From Aliiruegeria haliotis (GTDB taxonomy: Bacteria; Pseudomonadota; Alphaproteobacteria; Rhodobacterales; Rhodobacteraceae), in assembly GCF_003003255.1 (NCBI RefSeq), contig NZ_PVTD01000003.1, positions 62,001 through 126,000 of the forward strand: DNA of 64,000 bases, written 5' to 3'. Shown here piece after piece: positions 49,936-59,566 of the stretch (position 1 is the first letter of the stretch; each line of letters starts with the position of its first letter). Under the pieces are notes generated by a model that saw only the letters and a program-made list of their open reading frames with translations, did not search any database and was not told the DNA's origin. A program made the translations under genes and the position numbers.

Positions 49936-50064
49936 ATGAGTGGTGCTACCAACTCGATTGCGTCGTGTAACGACGGACGGTTTCCGTCGCGTCACCACCT
50001 TGGTTTCTTGGGAGTTTTCCATCGGAAGGAGGCGGCGCACGCAGGAGGAGCAGGGAGGTATGTC

Positions 50065-50784
50065 ATGAGCGAAGCCCCGAAGCAGGCGGCACCGAGACCG
50101 GTGCGTCCGGGAACGCTGTCCGATCAGATATACGAAAGGATCCTGTCGGCCATTTCTGACGATACCTATCCGGTTGGCAGCAAACTCCCTACCGAACACG
50201 CGCTTTGCGAAGAATTCGGTGTCTCCCGTCCCGTTCTCCGCCAGGCCCTTCGGCAATTGCGTGAAGACGACGTGATTCAATCCCGGCAAGGCTCGGGATC
50301 CTTCGTGAAGCGGCGCCCGGAAGGCGCGGCGCTCGATTTTGCCCCGGTTGGGTCGATCGCGGATATTCAGCGAACTTTCGAGTTCCGCGCCGCGATCGAG
50401 GGGGAGGCCGCCTTCCTGGCCGCTGAGCGTCGAACGGAAGACGACCTGAAAGCCATTCGCGCGGCGATCGACGAGCTTGATCGGTGTATCCGGGAGAACC
50501 TTCTTGGAGTGGATGCAGACGAGATGCTGCACGCCGCGATCTGCCGGGCATCCGACAACCAGTATTTCGTGGCGGCCCGCGCGTCCATGCGGGAGAACAT
50601 CCTCACCGGGATGAGTCTCACGCGGAACCTGTCGCTGACAAAGACACGCCAACGGCTCGATCTAGTGCAGAACGAGCACTACCAAATCGTCGATGCCATC
50701 GAGCGCCAGGACCGCGAAATGGCGCGCAGGGTCATGCGCGAACATGTCGAAAACGCCCGCAAGCGGGTGTTCGAAGGCGAGTGA
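50065..50784 (+). CDS. GntR-family regulator, FCD (FadR-like) subgroup
   Basis: 239-residue transcription factor. The winged helix-turn-helix is at about 18-85 (LSDQIYERILSAI, GSKLPTEHALCEEFGVSRPV, LRQALRQLREDDVI, GSGSFV). The C-terminal FCD domain (about 105-235) has the metal/ligand histidines in DEMLHAAICRAS, NEHYQIVDAI and MREHVENARKR. FCD-GntR proteins respond to organic and sugar acids. It is divergent from the TRAP operon and probably controls it. GGGAGG upstream fixes the ATG at 50065. Confidence 0.92.
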   Translation: MSEAPKQAAPRPVRPGTLSDQIYERILSAISDDTYPVGSKLPTEHALCEEFGVSRPVLRQALRQLREDDVIQSRQGSGSFVKRRPEGAALDFAPVGSIADIQRTFEFRAAIEGEAAFLAAERRTEDDLKAIRAAIDELDRCIRENLLGVDADEMLHAAICRASDNQYFVAARASMRENILTGMSLTRNLSLTKTRQRLDLVQNEHYQIVDAIERQDREMARRVMREHVENARKRVFEGE

Positions 50785-50971
50785 GTCGCCCCCGCAATGG
50801 CGCCGGGCAAGATGCAAGACCTCACGAAAACGTTTGCAAATTCCGGCGCCATCAAGGCGGGCTAATATGCCAGTGTAAAATCTGGGACCCCTCAAGTCGG
50901 TTGAAATCCAATTCAAATCGCTGAAAATAAGGACACTTCCAGACCCTCACGAACCGAACTACCGTATCAAT

Positions 50972-50988
50972 TTTCACAATTTGTAAAG
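50972..50988. promoter_or_regulatory. Candidate operator upstream of the alginate operon
   Basis: TTTCACAA and TTGTAAAG form an imperfect inverted repeat around a single T. The right arm is the complement of the TTACAA motif seen near 49188 and 49918. It lies about 75 bases before the second regulator gene, in an AT-rich promoter-like segment. Confidence 0.5.
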
Positions 50989-51060
50989 ATTTATATAGAC
51001 AAATAACGCTACTGAGATATTAGATTGCCCGCAAAGCAGACCCTTGGGAGGGGGATCTTC

Positions 51061-51840
51061 GTGGAGGCAACTCAAACTCAGATGCGTGCGGAGCGGCGCA
51101 AGTCCGTCTCTGAACTGCTGGCGGGGATCACGCTCTCGCCGCATGAGAGCAAGGTCGCACAGATATTCGAAGCCCTCAGGAACCTGATCGTCGAAATCCG
51201 CCTTCTGCCCGGACAGCAGATCTCCGAGATGGAAGTGGCGGACGCGCTCACGACAAGCAAGACGCCGGTGCGCGAGGCACTGATACGTCTGGACGATGCC
51301 GGCCTGGTGAACATCGTCCCGAAGAGCGGCACATATGTTACTCCAATTCGCGTCGACAGATTTCTCGAAGCCTGCTTCATCCGCATCAATCTCGAAATCG
51401 GCGCCGTCCGGAAGGCGGCACAGAAGGCCCACCTGACGCCCGATGCTTATTGCAAACGCCTCCATTCGAGCATCGAGGAGCAGGAAGCCGCGATCGCCAA
51501 TGACGACTACGACGCCTTCTTCGAGCTTGACGAAGCCTTTCACCGGAGCTTCTACGAACTCGCCGGTGTTCCCGGTGTCTGGTGGACGGTGAAAGGTGTG
51601 CAATCGGATGTCGATCGCATCCGCCACCTGAAGAGGATCAACAAGATCCGCCGTGGGCCGGCAATCATCGAGGAGCATCGGGAAATCGCCACCAGCATCT
51701 GCGGTGGCAACCCGGCAGCGGCAGAGACTGCCCTGCTGAACCACATCGGCGGCCTCGGAAGCGAGATCGAGACTCTCTCTCGCCAGCCCGGGCTTCTTGA
51801 TCATATCGAAACACTCAACGCCGCTGTCCGGCGGTCGTAA
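51061..51840 (+). CDS. GntR-family regulator heading the alginate operon
   Basis: 259-residue GntR/FCD regulator. The wHTH is at about 30-100 ([50 protein letters not shown]). The FCD-type C-terminal domain has [17 protein letters not shown] and [11 protein letters not shown] chose GTG at 51061 because GGGAGGGGG lies six bases upstream. TTG at 51025 and ATG at 51082 are alternatives. It precedes the ABC-ATPase gene by 44 bases in the same direction, so it is probably the first gene of the operon and responds to an uronate-derived ligand. Confidence 0.88.
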   Translation: MEATQTQMRAERRKSVSELLAGITLSPHESKVAQIFEALRNLIVEIRLLPGQQISEMEVADALTTSKTPVREALIRLDDAGLVNIVPKSGTYVTPIRVDRFLEACFIRINLEIGAVRKAAQKAHLTPDAYCKRLHSSIEEQEAAIANDDYDAFFELDEAFHRSFYELAGVPGVWWTVKGVQSDVDRIRHLKRINKIRRGPAIIEEHREIATSICGGNPAAAETALLNHIGGLGSEIETLSRQPGLLDHIETLNAAVRRS

Positions 51841-51884
51841 CCCTTGCGCGCTCGACGCGCATCAACTCCGGGACGGGAGGAAAG

Positions 51885-52979
51885 ATGTCTGGCGTATTTC
51901 TCGAAGGTATCGTGAAGCGATACGGTGCCGTGGAGGTCGTTCATGGAATCGACCTCGAAATCAAACCGCAGGAGTTCGTCGTGCTCGTTGGCCCGTCGGG
52001 CTGCGGAAAATCCACGACGCTGCGAATGATTGCCGGACTCGAAGAAATCTCTGACGGCACGCTTCGTATCGGAGACAGGGCGATGAACCGTGTCGCCCCG
52101 AAAGACCGCGACGTGGCGATGGTGTTCCAGAACTATGCGCTCTACCCGCACCTCAACGTGGCCGACAACATGGCTTTCGGATTGCGCATCCGGAAGGTGC
52201 CCAAGGACGAGATTGCCAAGTCCATCGATGAGGTGGCCAAGATCCTTGGCCTCACCGAGTACCTCGAACGTCGCCCGGCAGACCTCTCCGGTGGTCAGCG
52301 CCAGCGTGTCGCCATGGGCCGCGCCATCGTGCGCCACCCTGATGTGTTCCTTTTCGACGAGCCGCTCTCGAACCTCGACGCCAAGCTCAGAACGCAGATG
52401 CGCGCCGAGATCAAGCGGTTGCACAAGCGCCTCGGCGTCACCTCTGTCTACGTGACACACGACCAGGTCGAGGCGATGACACTGGCGGATCGCATCGTCG
52501 TCATGGCCGATGGAAACATCGAGCAGATAGGTACGCCGATGGAATTGTTCAACAATCCGGCCAACACTTTCGTCGCGGGCTTCATTGGCTCGCCGCCGAT
52601 GAACCAGTTCGAAGCGGTGCTGGAGGATACCGATCAAGGCCCGATTGCCCGCGCCAATGGCACCCTCATCCAGCTCCAAGGGCAAGAGGCCCTGCGTGGC
52701 GCCGCAGGGCGCAACGTGATTGTCGGCATTCGCCCGGAGCACGTCATGCTGAACGCCGAGCCCGGCACCGCCGAGATTCCGATCAGCCTGGACCTGATCG
52801 AGACACTTGGCTCCGAGGCGCTCCTGCACACACACGTCGGCAATGAGACCTTTGTCGCCAAGGTGGAGACACATGGCGAAATCGGCCACCTGAACGGCGT
52901 CAATGCGCTCCATGTGAAGCCCGAGCGCGTCAAGCTTTTCGACAAGGATACCGGCCGCGCAATCGGCCAGGCGGCCTGA
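51885..52979 (+). CDS. algS: ABC transporter ATP-binding protein, AlgS-like
   Basis: 364-residue MalK/UgpC-type ATPase. Walker [10 protein letters not shown] (36-44), Q-loop region [10 protein letters not shown], signature [14 protein letters not shown], Walker [16 protein letters not shown] and the H-loop VYVTHD are intact. The C-terminal MalK-type regulatory domain ([12 protein letters not shown]) is present. With the following two permeases and binding protein it forms a complete importer. The gene name follows the Sphingomonas alginate importer, assigned by the binding protein's resemblance. GGGAGG upstream. Confidence 0.9.
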   Translation: MSGVFLEGIVKRYGAVEVVHGIDLEIKPQEFVVLVGPSGCGKSTTLRMIAGLEEISDGTLRIGDRAMNRVAPKDRDVAMVFQNYALYPHLNVADNMAFGLRIRKVPKDEIAKSIDEVAKILGLTEYLERRPADLSGGQRQRVAMGRAIVRHPDVFLFDEPLSNLDAKLRTQMRAEIKRLHKRLGVTSVYVTHDQVEAMTLADRIVVMADGNIEQIGTPMELFNNPANTFVAGFIGSPPMNQFEAVLEDTDQGPIARANGTLIQLQGQEALRGAAGRNVIVGIRPEHVMLNAEPGTAEIPISLDLIETLGSEALLHTHVGNETFVAKVETHGEIGHLNGVNALHVKPERVKLFDKDTGRAIGQAA

Positions 52980-52989
52980 GGACAGCACA

Positions 52990-53967
52990 ATGGCAATGGT
53001 CGACAAAGAATCGTCAGCCGGGACAGAGACGATCGTCCCCAAGCTGACCATCGCGCAGCGGCTTGACCGCATCCAGATGCACCTGAAGCAGGAATGGCAG
53101 ATCTATGCCATGCTTGCGCCGCTGGTCATCTGGTTCCTCTTGTTCAACTACAGGCCGATGTATGGCCTGCAGATCGCCTTCAAGGACTACTCGGTATTCC
53201 TCGGGATCGAGGGCAGCCCCTGGATCGGGTTCGAGCATTTCGAGACCCTTTTCCAGAGCGACCAGTTCGTACGGGCCTTCAAGAACACGATCATCATTTC
53301 GCTGCTCAGCCTGTTCATCGGCTTTCCCATGCCGATCATCCTGGCGCTTATGTTCAACGAGATCCTGAGCGAGACCTACAAGCGGACCGCGCAGACCATC
53401 GTCTACCTGCCGCACTTCATCTCCTCGGTGATCATCGCCGGTATCATCATCACGGCCTTCTCGCCGTCCGCCGGTATCGTGAACACCTTCCTGGGGTGGT
53501 TCGGAGTGGAACCGATCTACTTCCTGACGAAACCGGAATGGTTCCGGCCGATCTTCATCGGCGCGGGCATCTGGCAGGAAGCGGGCTTCCAATCCATCGT
53601 GTTCCTGGCAGCGATCGCGGGTGTGAACCCATCGCTCTATGAATCGGCCGTGGTGGACGGGGCGAACCGCTGGCAAATGATGTGGAAGATCACCATTCCC
53701 TGCATTCTGCCCACAATCATCATCATGCTGATCATCCGTATCGGCAACCTGCTGGAAGTCAGCTTCGAGATGATCATCCTGCTGTATCAGCCCGCGACCT
53801 ATCAGACGGCGGACGTCATCAACACGTTCATCTACCGTCAGGGTCTTGTCGGTGGTCAGTACGATGTCGCAGCCGCAGCCGGTCTCTTCAACGCTGTCAT
53901 GGCCTTCGTGCTCGTCATGAGCGCCAACGCGATCGCCAAGCGCGTTTCCAGAACGTCGCTGTGGTAA
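52990..53967 (+). CDS. algM1: ABC transporter permease, AlgM1/LplB-like
   Basis: 325-residue permease with six hydrophobic helices. The N-terminal WQIYAMLAPLVIWFLLFNYRPMYGLQIAFKDY pattern (in short blocks from about residue 36) is typical of the LplB/AlgM1 group. The EAA loop ESAVVDGANRWQMMWKITIP contacts the ATPase. It lies ten bases after algS. It pairs with the next permease to form the transmembrane channel. Confidence 0.9.
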   Translation: MAMVDKESSAGTETIVPKLTIAQRLDRIQMHLKQEWQIYAMLAPLVIWFLLFNYRPMYGLQIAFKDYSVFLGIEGSPWIGFEHFETLFQSDQFVRAFKNTIIISLLSLFIGFPMPIILALMFNEILSETYKRTAQTIVYLPHFISSVIIAGIIITAFSPSAGIVNTFLGWFGVEPIYFLTKPEWFRPIFIGAGIWQEAGFQSIVFLAAIAGVNPSLYESAVVDGANRWQMMWKITIPCILPTIIIMLIIRIGNLLEVSFEMIILLYQPATYQTADVINTFIYRQGLVGGQYDVAAAAGLFNAVMAFVLVMSANAIAKRVSRTSLW

Positions 53968-53979
53968 GGGGATAAGTCT

Positions 53980-54861
53980 ATGAAAAACATGAACCTCTAC
54001 TCCCGCGGCGACAAGTTCTTCGTCTACACGACGATGGTGTTGATCGGGATCTTCACGCTCTCCACGCTCTACCCGTTCATCTATATCGCAGCGATGTCCT
54101 TCTCTTCGGGCTTCGCGGCGCGGGCGGGCACCGTGGTCTTGACGCCGATCGACCTGACTCTGGCCGCCTATGAGCGGGTGATGTCGGAACCTGCCTTCTG
54201 GAACTCCTACAAGAACACCTTCATCTACACCTTCGGCGGAACCCTCACCTCGCTCTTGCTGGTGATCCCCGGGGCCTACGCGCTCTCGCGGCCCAATCTC
54301 TGGGGGCGGCGCTTCTGGAACCTGATGGTGGCGTTCACGATGTGGTTCAACGCCGGCATGATCCCGATCTGGCTCAACTTTCGTGATCTCGGCCTGCTGG
54401 ACAGCTACTTCGGCATCATCATCGGCTTCGCCCTCAACGCATTCAACGTCATCCTGCTCAGGAACTTCTTCGAGAGTATCCCGGAAAGCTTCCAGGAGGC
54501 GGCGCGAATGGACGGGGCCAATGAGTTCCAGATCCTCTGGAAGGTCTTTGTCCCGCTGTCGAAACCGGCCATCGCAACGATCACGCTCTTTTGCATCGTA
54601 TCCCGGTGGAACGGCTTCTTCTGGGCCATGGTGTTGCTGACCGACGAAGGAAAGATACCGTTGCAGGTGTATCTGCGGCACACGATATCGGCGCTTTCGG
54701 ACGACGAGGAATTCTCGTCAACACTCCTGACCGCTCCGTACTCAGTGGAGACCGTGACCGCAGCGATCATCGTCTGCTCCATCATCCCGGTCCTCATGAT
54801 TTACCCGTTCGTCCAGAAATACTTCAACAAGGGCATCATGCTCGGAGGTGTGAAGGAATGA
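53980..54861 (+). CDS. algM2: ABC transporter permease, AlgM2/LplC-like
   Basis: 293-residue permease with six hydrophobic helices. The EAA motif QEAARMDGANEFQILWKVFVPLSKP is clear. The C-terminus FNKGIMLGGVKE is the family ending (FxKGxMxGxxKG). It lies 12 bases after algM1. The stop overlaps an in-frame ATG of the binding-protein gene (ATGA), which could couple translation. Confidence 0.9.
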   Translation: MKNMNLYSRGDKFFVYTTMVLIGIFTLSTLYPFIYIAAMSFSSGFAARAGTVVLTPIDLTLAAYERVMSEPAFWNSYKNTFIYTFGGTLTSLLLVIPGAYALSRPNLWGRRFWNLMVAFTMWFNAGMIPIWLNFRDLGLLDSYFGIIIGFALNAFNVILLRNFFESIPESFQEAARMDGANEFQILWKVFVPLSKPAIATITLFCIVSRWNGFFWAMVLLTDEGKIPLQVYLRHTISALSDDEEFSSTLLTAPYSVETVTAAIIVCSIIPVLMIYPFVQKYFNKGIMLGGVKE

Positions 54862-54899
54862 TCACTCAACTCGCAAGCAAACCCAGGGAGGGAAATTCC

Positions 54900-56456
54900 A
54901 TGCGAATTGCGAAACTGACGGCTGTTGCTCTGGCGACATCGGCACTGACTTCGGTCGCGCCGGCATGGGCCGATGACCATCACAAGATCACGGAGGAGCC
55001 GCTGGAGCTCACGGTGCACATGCACCACAAGCGCTACACCAAGTACGACGAGGAGTGGCCGGTTGAACAGGCCGCCAGGGAGATGACGAACATTCATCTC
55101 AAGAACGTGACGGTGGGCTCGAACTCGACCAGCTCGGAAGAAGCGTTCAACCTGCTTCTGGCCTCGGGCAAGATCCCGGACATCGTCGGCACGTCGCGGA
55201 TCAAGGACTTCGTGTTCCAATACGGTCCGCAGGGCGCTTTCCTGCCGCTCAACGACCTGATCGACGAGCATGCGCCGAATCTGAAGGCCTATTTCGATGA
55301 GCGTCCGGAAGTGAAGGCCGCGCTCAGTGCCGCCGACGGCAACCTCTACTACATCCCGTACCTGCCGGACGGGAAGTACGGTCGTGCGTTCTTCATCCGC
55401 TACGACTGGCTGGACAAGCTCGGCCTTGAAGTGCCGAATACAGTGGAAGAGTACGAAGCCGTGCTTCGTGCCTTCAAGGAACAGGATCCGAACGGAAACG
55501 GCGTGGCAGATGAAGTTCCCTACTTCGCACGTCAGTGGGAAGAACTGATCCGCCTCGTCACGCTCTGGGGTGGCCGCTCCTCGGGGTCGGATACCTATCA
55601 CGACTTCTATGTCGAAGACGCCACGATCAAGTATCCGTACATGGGCGAAGGTTACAAAGAAGGCATCAAGAACCTGGCTCGCTGGTACGAAGAAGGCCTG
55701 GTCGACGCCGAAATCTTCACCCGCGGATCGTCCTCGCGTGAGTTCCTGCTCTCTGAAAACCTTGGCGGTGCGACCCACGACTGGTTCGCTTCTACCGCAG
55801 GTTACAATTCGAGCCTGCAGGACAGCATCGAAGGGTTTACCTTCAAGGCGATGGTTCCCCCCGAGAACGTCAATGGCGACCGGATCGAAGAGCACCGTCG
55901 AATCCCGATCAAGCCTGACGGCTGGGCCATCGGCGGCACCAACAAGCACCCGGTCGAAACCATCAAATATTTTGACTTCTGGTTCACCGAAGAAGGCCGG
56001 AACCTCGTGAACTTTGGTGTCGAAGGTGAATTCTGGGACATGGTCGACGGCAAGCCGACGTTCAAGGAAGAGGTCCTGAACAACGGCCGCCCGATGAACT
56101 CGCAGCTCTACGAGGTCGGCGCGCAGCTCCACGCTCGCGGCTACTTCCAGAACTACGAGTACGAGAAACAGTGGTCGAACGAATACGCTCTCGAAGGCAT
56201 TGCGCTCTACGATGAGGGCGACTACCTGATCGATCAGTTCCTGGGTGTCGCGCTCAACGCCGACGAGCAAAAGGTCTATGACCGGTACTTCTCTCAAGCC
56301 CGGACCTACATGCTCGAGAAGCAGCAGGCCTGGATCCTCGGTTCCTCCGATGTGGAAGCCGAATGGGATGCGTACCTGGCCGAGCTGGATGACATGGGCA
56401 TGAACAAGGTGCTTGAAGTCATGCAATCGGCCTACGAACGCCAGTACGGCGGCTAA
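54900..56456 (+). CDS. algQ: Periplasmic alginate-oligosaccharide-binding protein, AlgQ-like
   Basis: 518-residue solute-binding protein with a signal peptide (MRIAKLTAVALATSALTSVA, ending AWA). The mature sequence follows the remembered Sphingomonas sp. A1 AlgQ2 closely: LTVHMHHK, DEEWPVEQAAREMTNI, LLLASGKIPDIVG, RWARSSGSD-like GGRSSGSDTYHDFY, GGATHDWFAST. The calcium-binding loop DPNGNGVADE (196-205) is conserved. ATG at 54900 gives the signal peptide and has GGGAGG upstream; ATG at 54858 is the coupled alternative. It should capture alginate oligomers in the periplasm for the AlgS/M1/M2 importer. Confidence 0.9.
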   Translation: MRIAKLTAVALATSALTSVAPAWADDHHKITEEPLELTVHMHHKRYTKYDEEWPVEQAAREMTNIHLKNVTVGSNSTSSEEAFNLLLASGKIPDIVGTSRIKDFVFQYGPQGAFLPLNDLIDEHAPNLKAYFDERPEVKAALSAADGNLYYIPYLPDGKYGRAFFIRYDWLDKLGLEVPNTVEEYEAVLRAFKEQDPNGNGVADEVPYFARQWEELIRLVTLWGGRSSGSDTYHDFYVEDATIKYPYMGEGYKEGIKNLARWYEEGLVDAEIFTRGSSSREFLLSENLGGATHDWFASTAGYNSSLQDSIEGFTFKAMVPPENVNGDRIEEHRRIPIKPDGWAIGGTNKHPVETIKYFDFWFTEEGRNLVNFGVEGEFWDMVDGKPTFKEEVLNNGRPMNSQLYEVGAQLHARGYFQNYEYEKQWSNEYALEGIALYDEGDYLIDQFLGVALNADEQKVYDRYFSQARTYMLEKQQAWILGSSDVEAEWDAYLAELDDMGMNKVLEVMQSAYERQYGG

Positions 56457-56473
56457 ACAGGACTCCTCCCGGT

Positions 56474-56496
56474 GTCGCCCGCTTCCGGCGGGCGGC
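56474..56496 (+). promoter_or_regulatory. Intercistronic hairpin between the binding protein and lyase genes
   Basis: GTCGCCCGC (56474-56482) pairs with GCGGGCGGC (56488-56496) around a TTCCG loop. It is followed by TCCTCTTTT, so it could attenuate read-through or protect the 3' end of upstream mRNA. Binding-protein genes often have such stems to raise their expression over downstream genes. Confidence 0.6.
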
Positions 56497-56532
56497 ATCC
56501 TCTTTTGAACCGCTATCCAAGGACACCCGTAG

Positions 56533-58866
56533 ATGTCTTCGTCTGCAATGAAAGACGCCACCGCCTATCTCGACGAACCGAGAGCCGGGCGGCTGAACAT
56601 TCAGTATTCCCCTGCCGGCGGCGAAGCAGTGGTCGAAAACCCGCCCCGCTTCACCTGGCTGCCTGTTGTCGAGGAGGATGCGCGCTATGTCCTGCGGGTT
56701 TCCCGTGACCCATCCTTCCCCCGGAAAGGCACTCGGGTTTTCTCCAATATTCCTTTGAATTTCCATACGCCTGACATCGTTTTCGAGCCCGGTGAATACC
56801 ACTGGAGCTACGCCGAGTGGGACGAGGGTTCAAAGAAACCTGCCACCGCGTGGAGTCAGACCCGAGCATTCGTCATCCCCGACAGCGTGCCCGAAGTGCC
56901 GCTGGCAAGCCGTGATACCCGGTATGCCAACACCAACATGGCGCATCCGCGCCTTTGGCTCGGGCCAAAGGAACTCGACGCCTTCAAGGAGGCCGTCGCC
57001 GCCGATCCAGAACACTGCACCTGGTCGACCTTCTACGAAAAGTCGGTCAAGCCGTGGATCGACCGACCGATCATTGAAGAAATCAGGCCATACGAGAACA
57101 ACCAGCGTACGCCACCGGTGTGGCGCCAGGGCTATATCGACTGCCAGGAAGTCCTCTACGCAATCCGTCACCTCGCCATCGCCGGACGCGTGCTGGACGA
57201 TCAGGCTCTGCTTGACCGCTCCAAGGAATGGCTACTGTCGGTGTCCGATTGGGATGTGCATGGCACGACCTCACGGTCCTACACCGATGAATGGGCTTAT
57301 CGTATCGCCAATGCGCTCACCTGGGGATACGACTGGCTCTATGACCAGTTGACCGAGGATGAACGCACGAAGGTGCGCAAGGCGCTGCTCGAACGCACCC
57401 GCGACGTGGCAGATCACGCCATCAAGAACGCCAATATCCACCTGTTCCCCTATGACAGCCATGCGGTGCGCTCTGTCTATGCCGTGATTATCCCGGCCTG
57501 CATCGCCATGCTGGGCGAGGAGGAAGACGCCCGGGAGTGGCTCGATTTCTCCGTCGACTACCTCTACACCGTCTATTCTCCATGGGGGGACCCCGATGGG
57601 GGCTGGGCCGAGGGACCGCACTACTGGATGACGGCAATGGCCTACCTCATCGACGGGGCAAACTACCTGAAGAATTTCGCCGGCCTCAATCTCTACGAGC
57701 GTCCGTTCTTCAAGAACACGGGCTACTTCCCGCTGTATACCAAGGGTCCGCTGACACGCCGCTTCACGCTCGGCGACGACAGCACCATGGGCGACAGCGT
57801 CTGCCTGAAGGTGGCCTACAACCTGCGCCAATACGCGGGCGTCACCGGAAACGGCGCGTTCCAGTGGTACTATGACGAAGTGAAGCGGAACGATCCGGGC
57901 ACGGAGATGATGTTCTACAACTACGGTTGGTGGGACCTGAACTTCGACGAGATGTGCTACCGGCACGACTGGCCGAGTGTCGATCCGGAGCCCCCGGCGG
58001 ATGCGGATCGTCTCAAGTGGTTCAAGGGGACCGGATGGGCCGCGATCCAGCACCGCATGGGCAACATCGACGAGCAGATCGGCTTCGTGTTCAAGTCGAG
58101 CCCCTATGGCTCGATCAGCCACAGCCACGGCGATCAGAACAGCTTCTGCCTGTCGGCGTTTGGAGAAGACCTCGCGGTCAACTCCGGCTACTATATTGGC
58201 TTCAACACGTCCATGCACCGCAACTGGCGACGCCAGACGAAGTCGAAGAATGCGATCCTGATCAACGGCAAGGGTCAGTATGCCGATGGCAACAAGGCTC
58301 TGGCCATGCAGGCCACCGGCACGATCCTCAACGCGGAGGAATGCGGCGATCACATCTACATCAAGGGCGATGCCACCGAGGCCTACAAGGTGCAGTCCCC
58401 TGAAGTGACCAATGTGACCCGCGAAGTCTACTTCGTGAACGACAGCTATTTCGTGATCGTCGACAGCGTAGATGCTTCGGAACCGGTGTCGCTCGACTTC
58501 CTGATGCACGCCAACGGACCATTTCAGGTCGGGTCCAACAGCTTCCGCTATACTGGTGAACGCGCCGGGTTTTATGCCAAGGTTGTCTTCTCCGAAGCCG
58601 GTGCACCAGAGATCACTCAGGCCGAAGGCTACGAGGGAACCGATCCGAAAGAGTACGAAGGCCTGCCTGTGGGCAGCCTGGTTCGGGCATCCTATCCCAA
58701 GGCGCAGCGCCACCGGATCGCGACGCTTGTCGTACCCTACCCCAAGGACGCACCTCGCCGTGTGTTCAACTTCATCGATGATCAGGGCTACGACGCGAAC
58801 CTCTACTTCACGGATGCCGACGAGAACACCTTCCAGGTCGTCGTTCAGAAACTGATGAAAGCCTGA
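56533..58866 (+). CDS. PL15 exo-type oligoalginate lyase (Atu3025-like)
   Basis: 777-residue polysaccharide lyase resembling the Agrobacterium exolytic alginate lyase Atu3025 along its length. An N-terminal beta domain (about 1-125, ENPPRFTWLPVV) precedes an alpha-barrel (YIDCQEVLYAIRHLAIAGRV) and a heparinase II/III-type beta-sandwich (SSPYGSISHSHGDQNSF). H310 (FPYDSHAVRS) and Y364 (GGWAEGPHYW) sit one residue off the catalytic His311 and Tyr365 that I recall for Atu3025. There is no signal peptide, so it should release 4-deoxy-5-ketouronic acid from imported oligomers in the cytoplasm. AAGGA precedes the ATG. Confidence 0.93.
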   Translation: MSSSAMKDATAYLDEPRAGRLNIQYSPAGGEAVVENPPRFTWLPVVEEDARYVLRVSRDPSFPRKGTRVFSNIPLNFHTPDIVFEPGEYHWSYAEWDEGSKKPATAWSQTRAFVIPDSVPEVPLASRDTRYANTNMAHPRLWLGPKELDAFKEAVAADPEHCTWSTFYEKSVKPWIDRPIIEEIRPYENNQRTPPVWRQGYIDCQEVLYAIRHLAIAGRVLDDQALLDRSKEWLLSVSDWDVHGTTSRSYTDEWAYRIANALTWGYDWLYDQLTEDERTKVRKALLERTRDVADHAIKNANIHLFPYDSHAVRSVYAVIIPACIAMLGEEEDAREWLDFSVDYLYTVYSPWGDPDGGWAEGPHYWMTAMAYLIDGANYLKNFAGLNLYERPFFKNTGYFPLYTKGPLTRRFTLGDDSTMGDSVCLKVAYNLRQYAGVTGNGAFQWYYDEVKRNDPGTEMMFYNYGWWDLNFDEMCYRHDWPSVDPEPPADADRLKWFKGTGWAAIQHRMGNIDEQIGFVFKSSPYGSISHSHGDQNSFCLSAFGEDLAVNSGYYIGFNTSMHRNWRRQTKSKNAILINGKGQYADGNKALAMQATGTILNAEECGDHIYIKGDATEAYKVQSPEVTNVTREVYFVNDSYFVIVDSVDASEPVSLDFLMHANGPFQVGSNSFRYTGERAGFYAKVVFSEAGAPEITQAEGYEGTDPKEYEGLPVGSLVRASYPKAQRHRIATLVVPYPKDAPRRVFNFIDDQGYDANLYFTDADENTFQVVVQKLMKA

Positions 58867-58879
58867 TCCCAACCCTTCA

Positions 58880-58903
58880 GCCGGCCCCGACGCGCGGGCC
58901 GGC
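58880..58903 (+). promoter_or_regulatory. Intercistronic hairpin between the lyase and kdgF
   Basis: GCCGGCCC (58880-58887) pairs with GGGCCGGC (58896-58903) around an eight-base loop. There is no strong T-run, so partial termination or mRNA processing is more likely than full termination. Confidence 0.5.
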
Positions 58904-58934
58904 GTCCTCCTGCCACACCCCACGGAGAAAACCG

Positions 58935-59270
58935 ATGGACGTAACCAACTTCTGCTTTTCCAAGGATAACGAACTCGAAGATCTCGGCGGTGGCGTCAGC
59001 CGTCGCATGGCCGTCTATGCGGACAATGCCATGGTCGTCGAAGTGCACTTTGAAGAGGGCGCTGTCGGCGCGGTGCACAGCCACCCGCACGAACAGATCT
59101 CCTACGTCGTTTCCGGCGCGTTCGAGTTTCAGATTGGTGACGAGACAAAGATCGTGCGCGCTGGCGACACGACCTACAAGCAACCCAACATCCCGCATGG
59201 TGCCAAGTGCCTCGAAAAGGGCATGTTGCTCGATTTCTTCACGCCCCACCGCGAGGACTTCGTGAAGTAG
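58935..59270 (+). CDS. kdgF: KdgF-type cupin, unsaturated uronate linearisation
   Basis: 111-residue single cupin. Metal-binding HSHPHEQ (H48, H50 with nearby H52/Q54) and H88 in NIPHGA are visible, with the small barrel core YVVSGAFEFQIG. KdgF enzymes open the 4,5-unsaturated uronates released by pectin and alginate lyases to the linear keto form. That fits exactly downstream of a PL15 lyase. It is the last gene of the apparent operon; no strong terminator is obvious before the tRNA. Confidence 0.88.
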   Translation: MDVTNFCFSKDNELEDLGGGVSRRMAVYADNAMVVEVHFEEGAVGAVHSHPHEQISYVVSGAFEFQIGDETKIVRAGDTTYKQPNIPHGAKCLEKGMLLDFFTPHREDFVK

Positions 59271-59566
59271 GCTCGCCGACGACCGCGGCCCGGTGTGACG
59301 CTCCCGCGTGCACCGGTTCCGGGAGTTGAAGGCGCCAGACCCCGGTCGCCCCCCAAAAGATGGCGCCGGGCACCGCCCACAATCCCGTCAAGATCATGTA
59401 CCGCAAACCGCATGTCCAACAGCGCGTACGGGCCCGAAAGCCGGTTTGGGCGGCGCACGGAAACACCGTATTTGACTGCAGCAGACCGTGAAACCGACGC
59501 CCCTGGTGACGACATCGGATATTCGCTTGACGCACCCGCATCAAATTCATAAGAAACGCGGGCCTT

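Noticed and set aside
53014-54681. 555-residue minus-strand open frame
   Set aside because: Antisense to the ABC permease genes; charged shadow composition and no domain.
54801-58923. Minus-strand open frames of 586 (54801-56561) and 550 (57271-58923) residues
   Set aside because: Antisense to the alginate-binding protein and PL15 genes, both of which have strong family matches on the plus strand.
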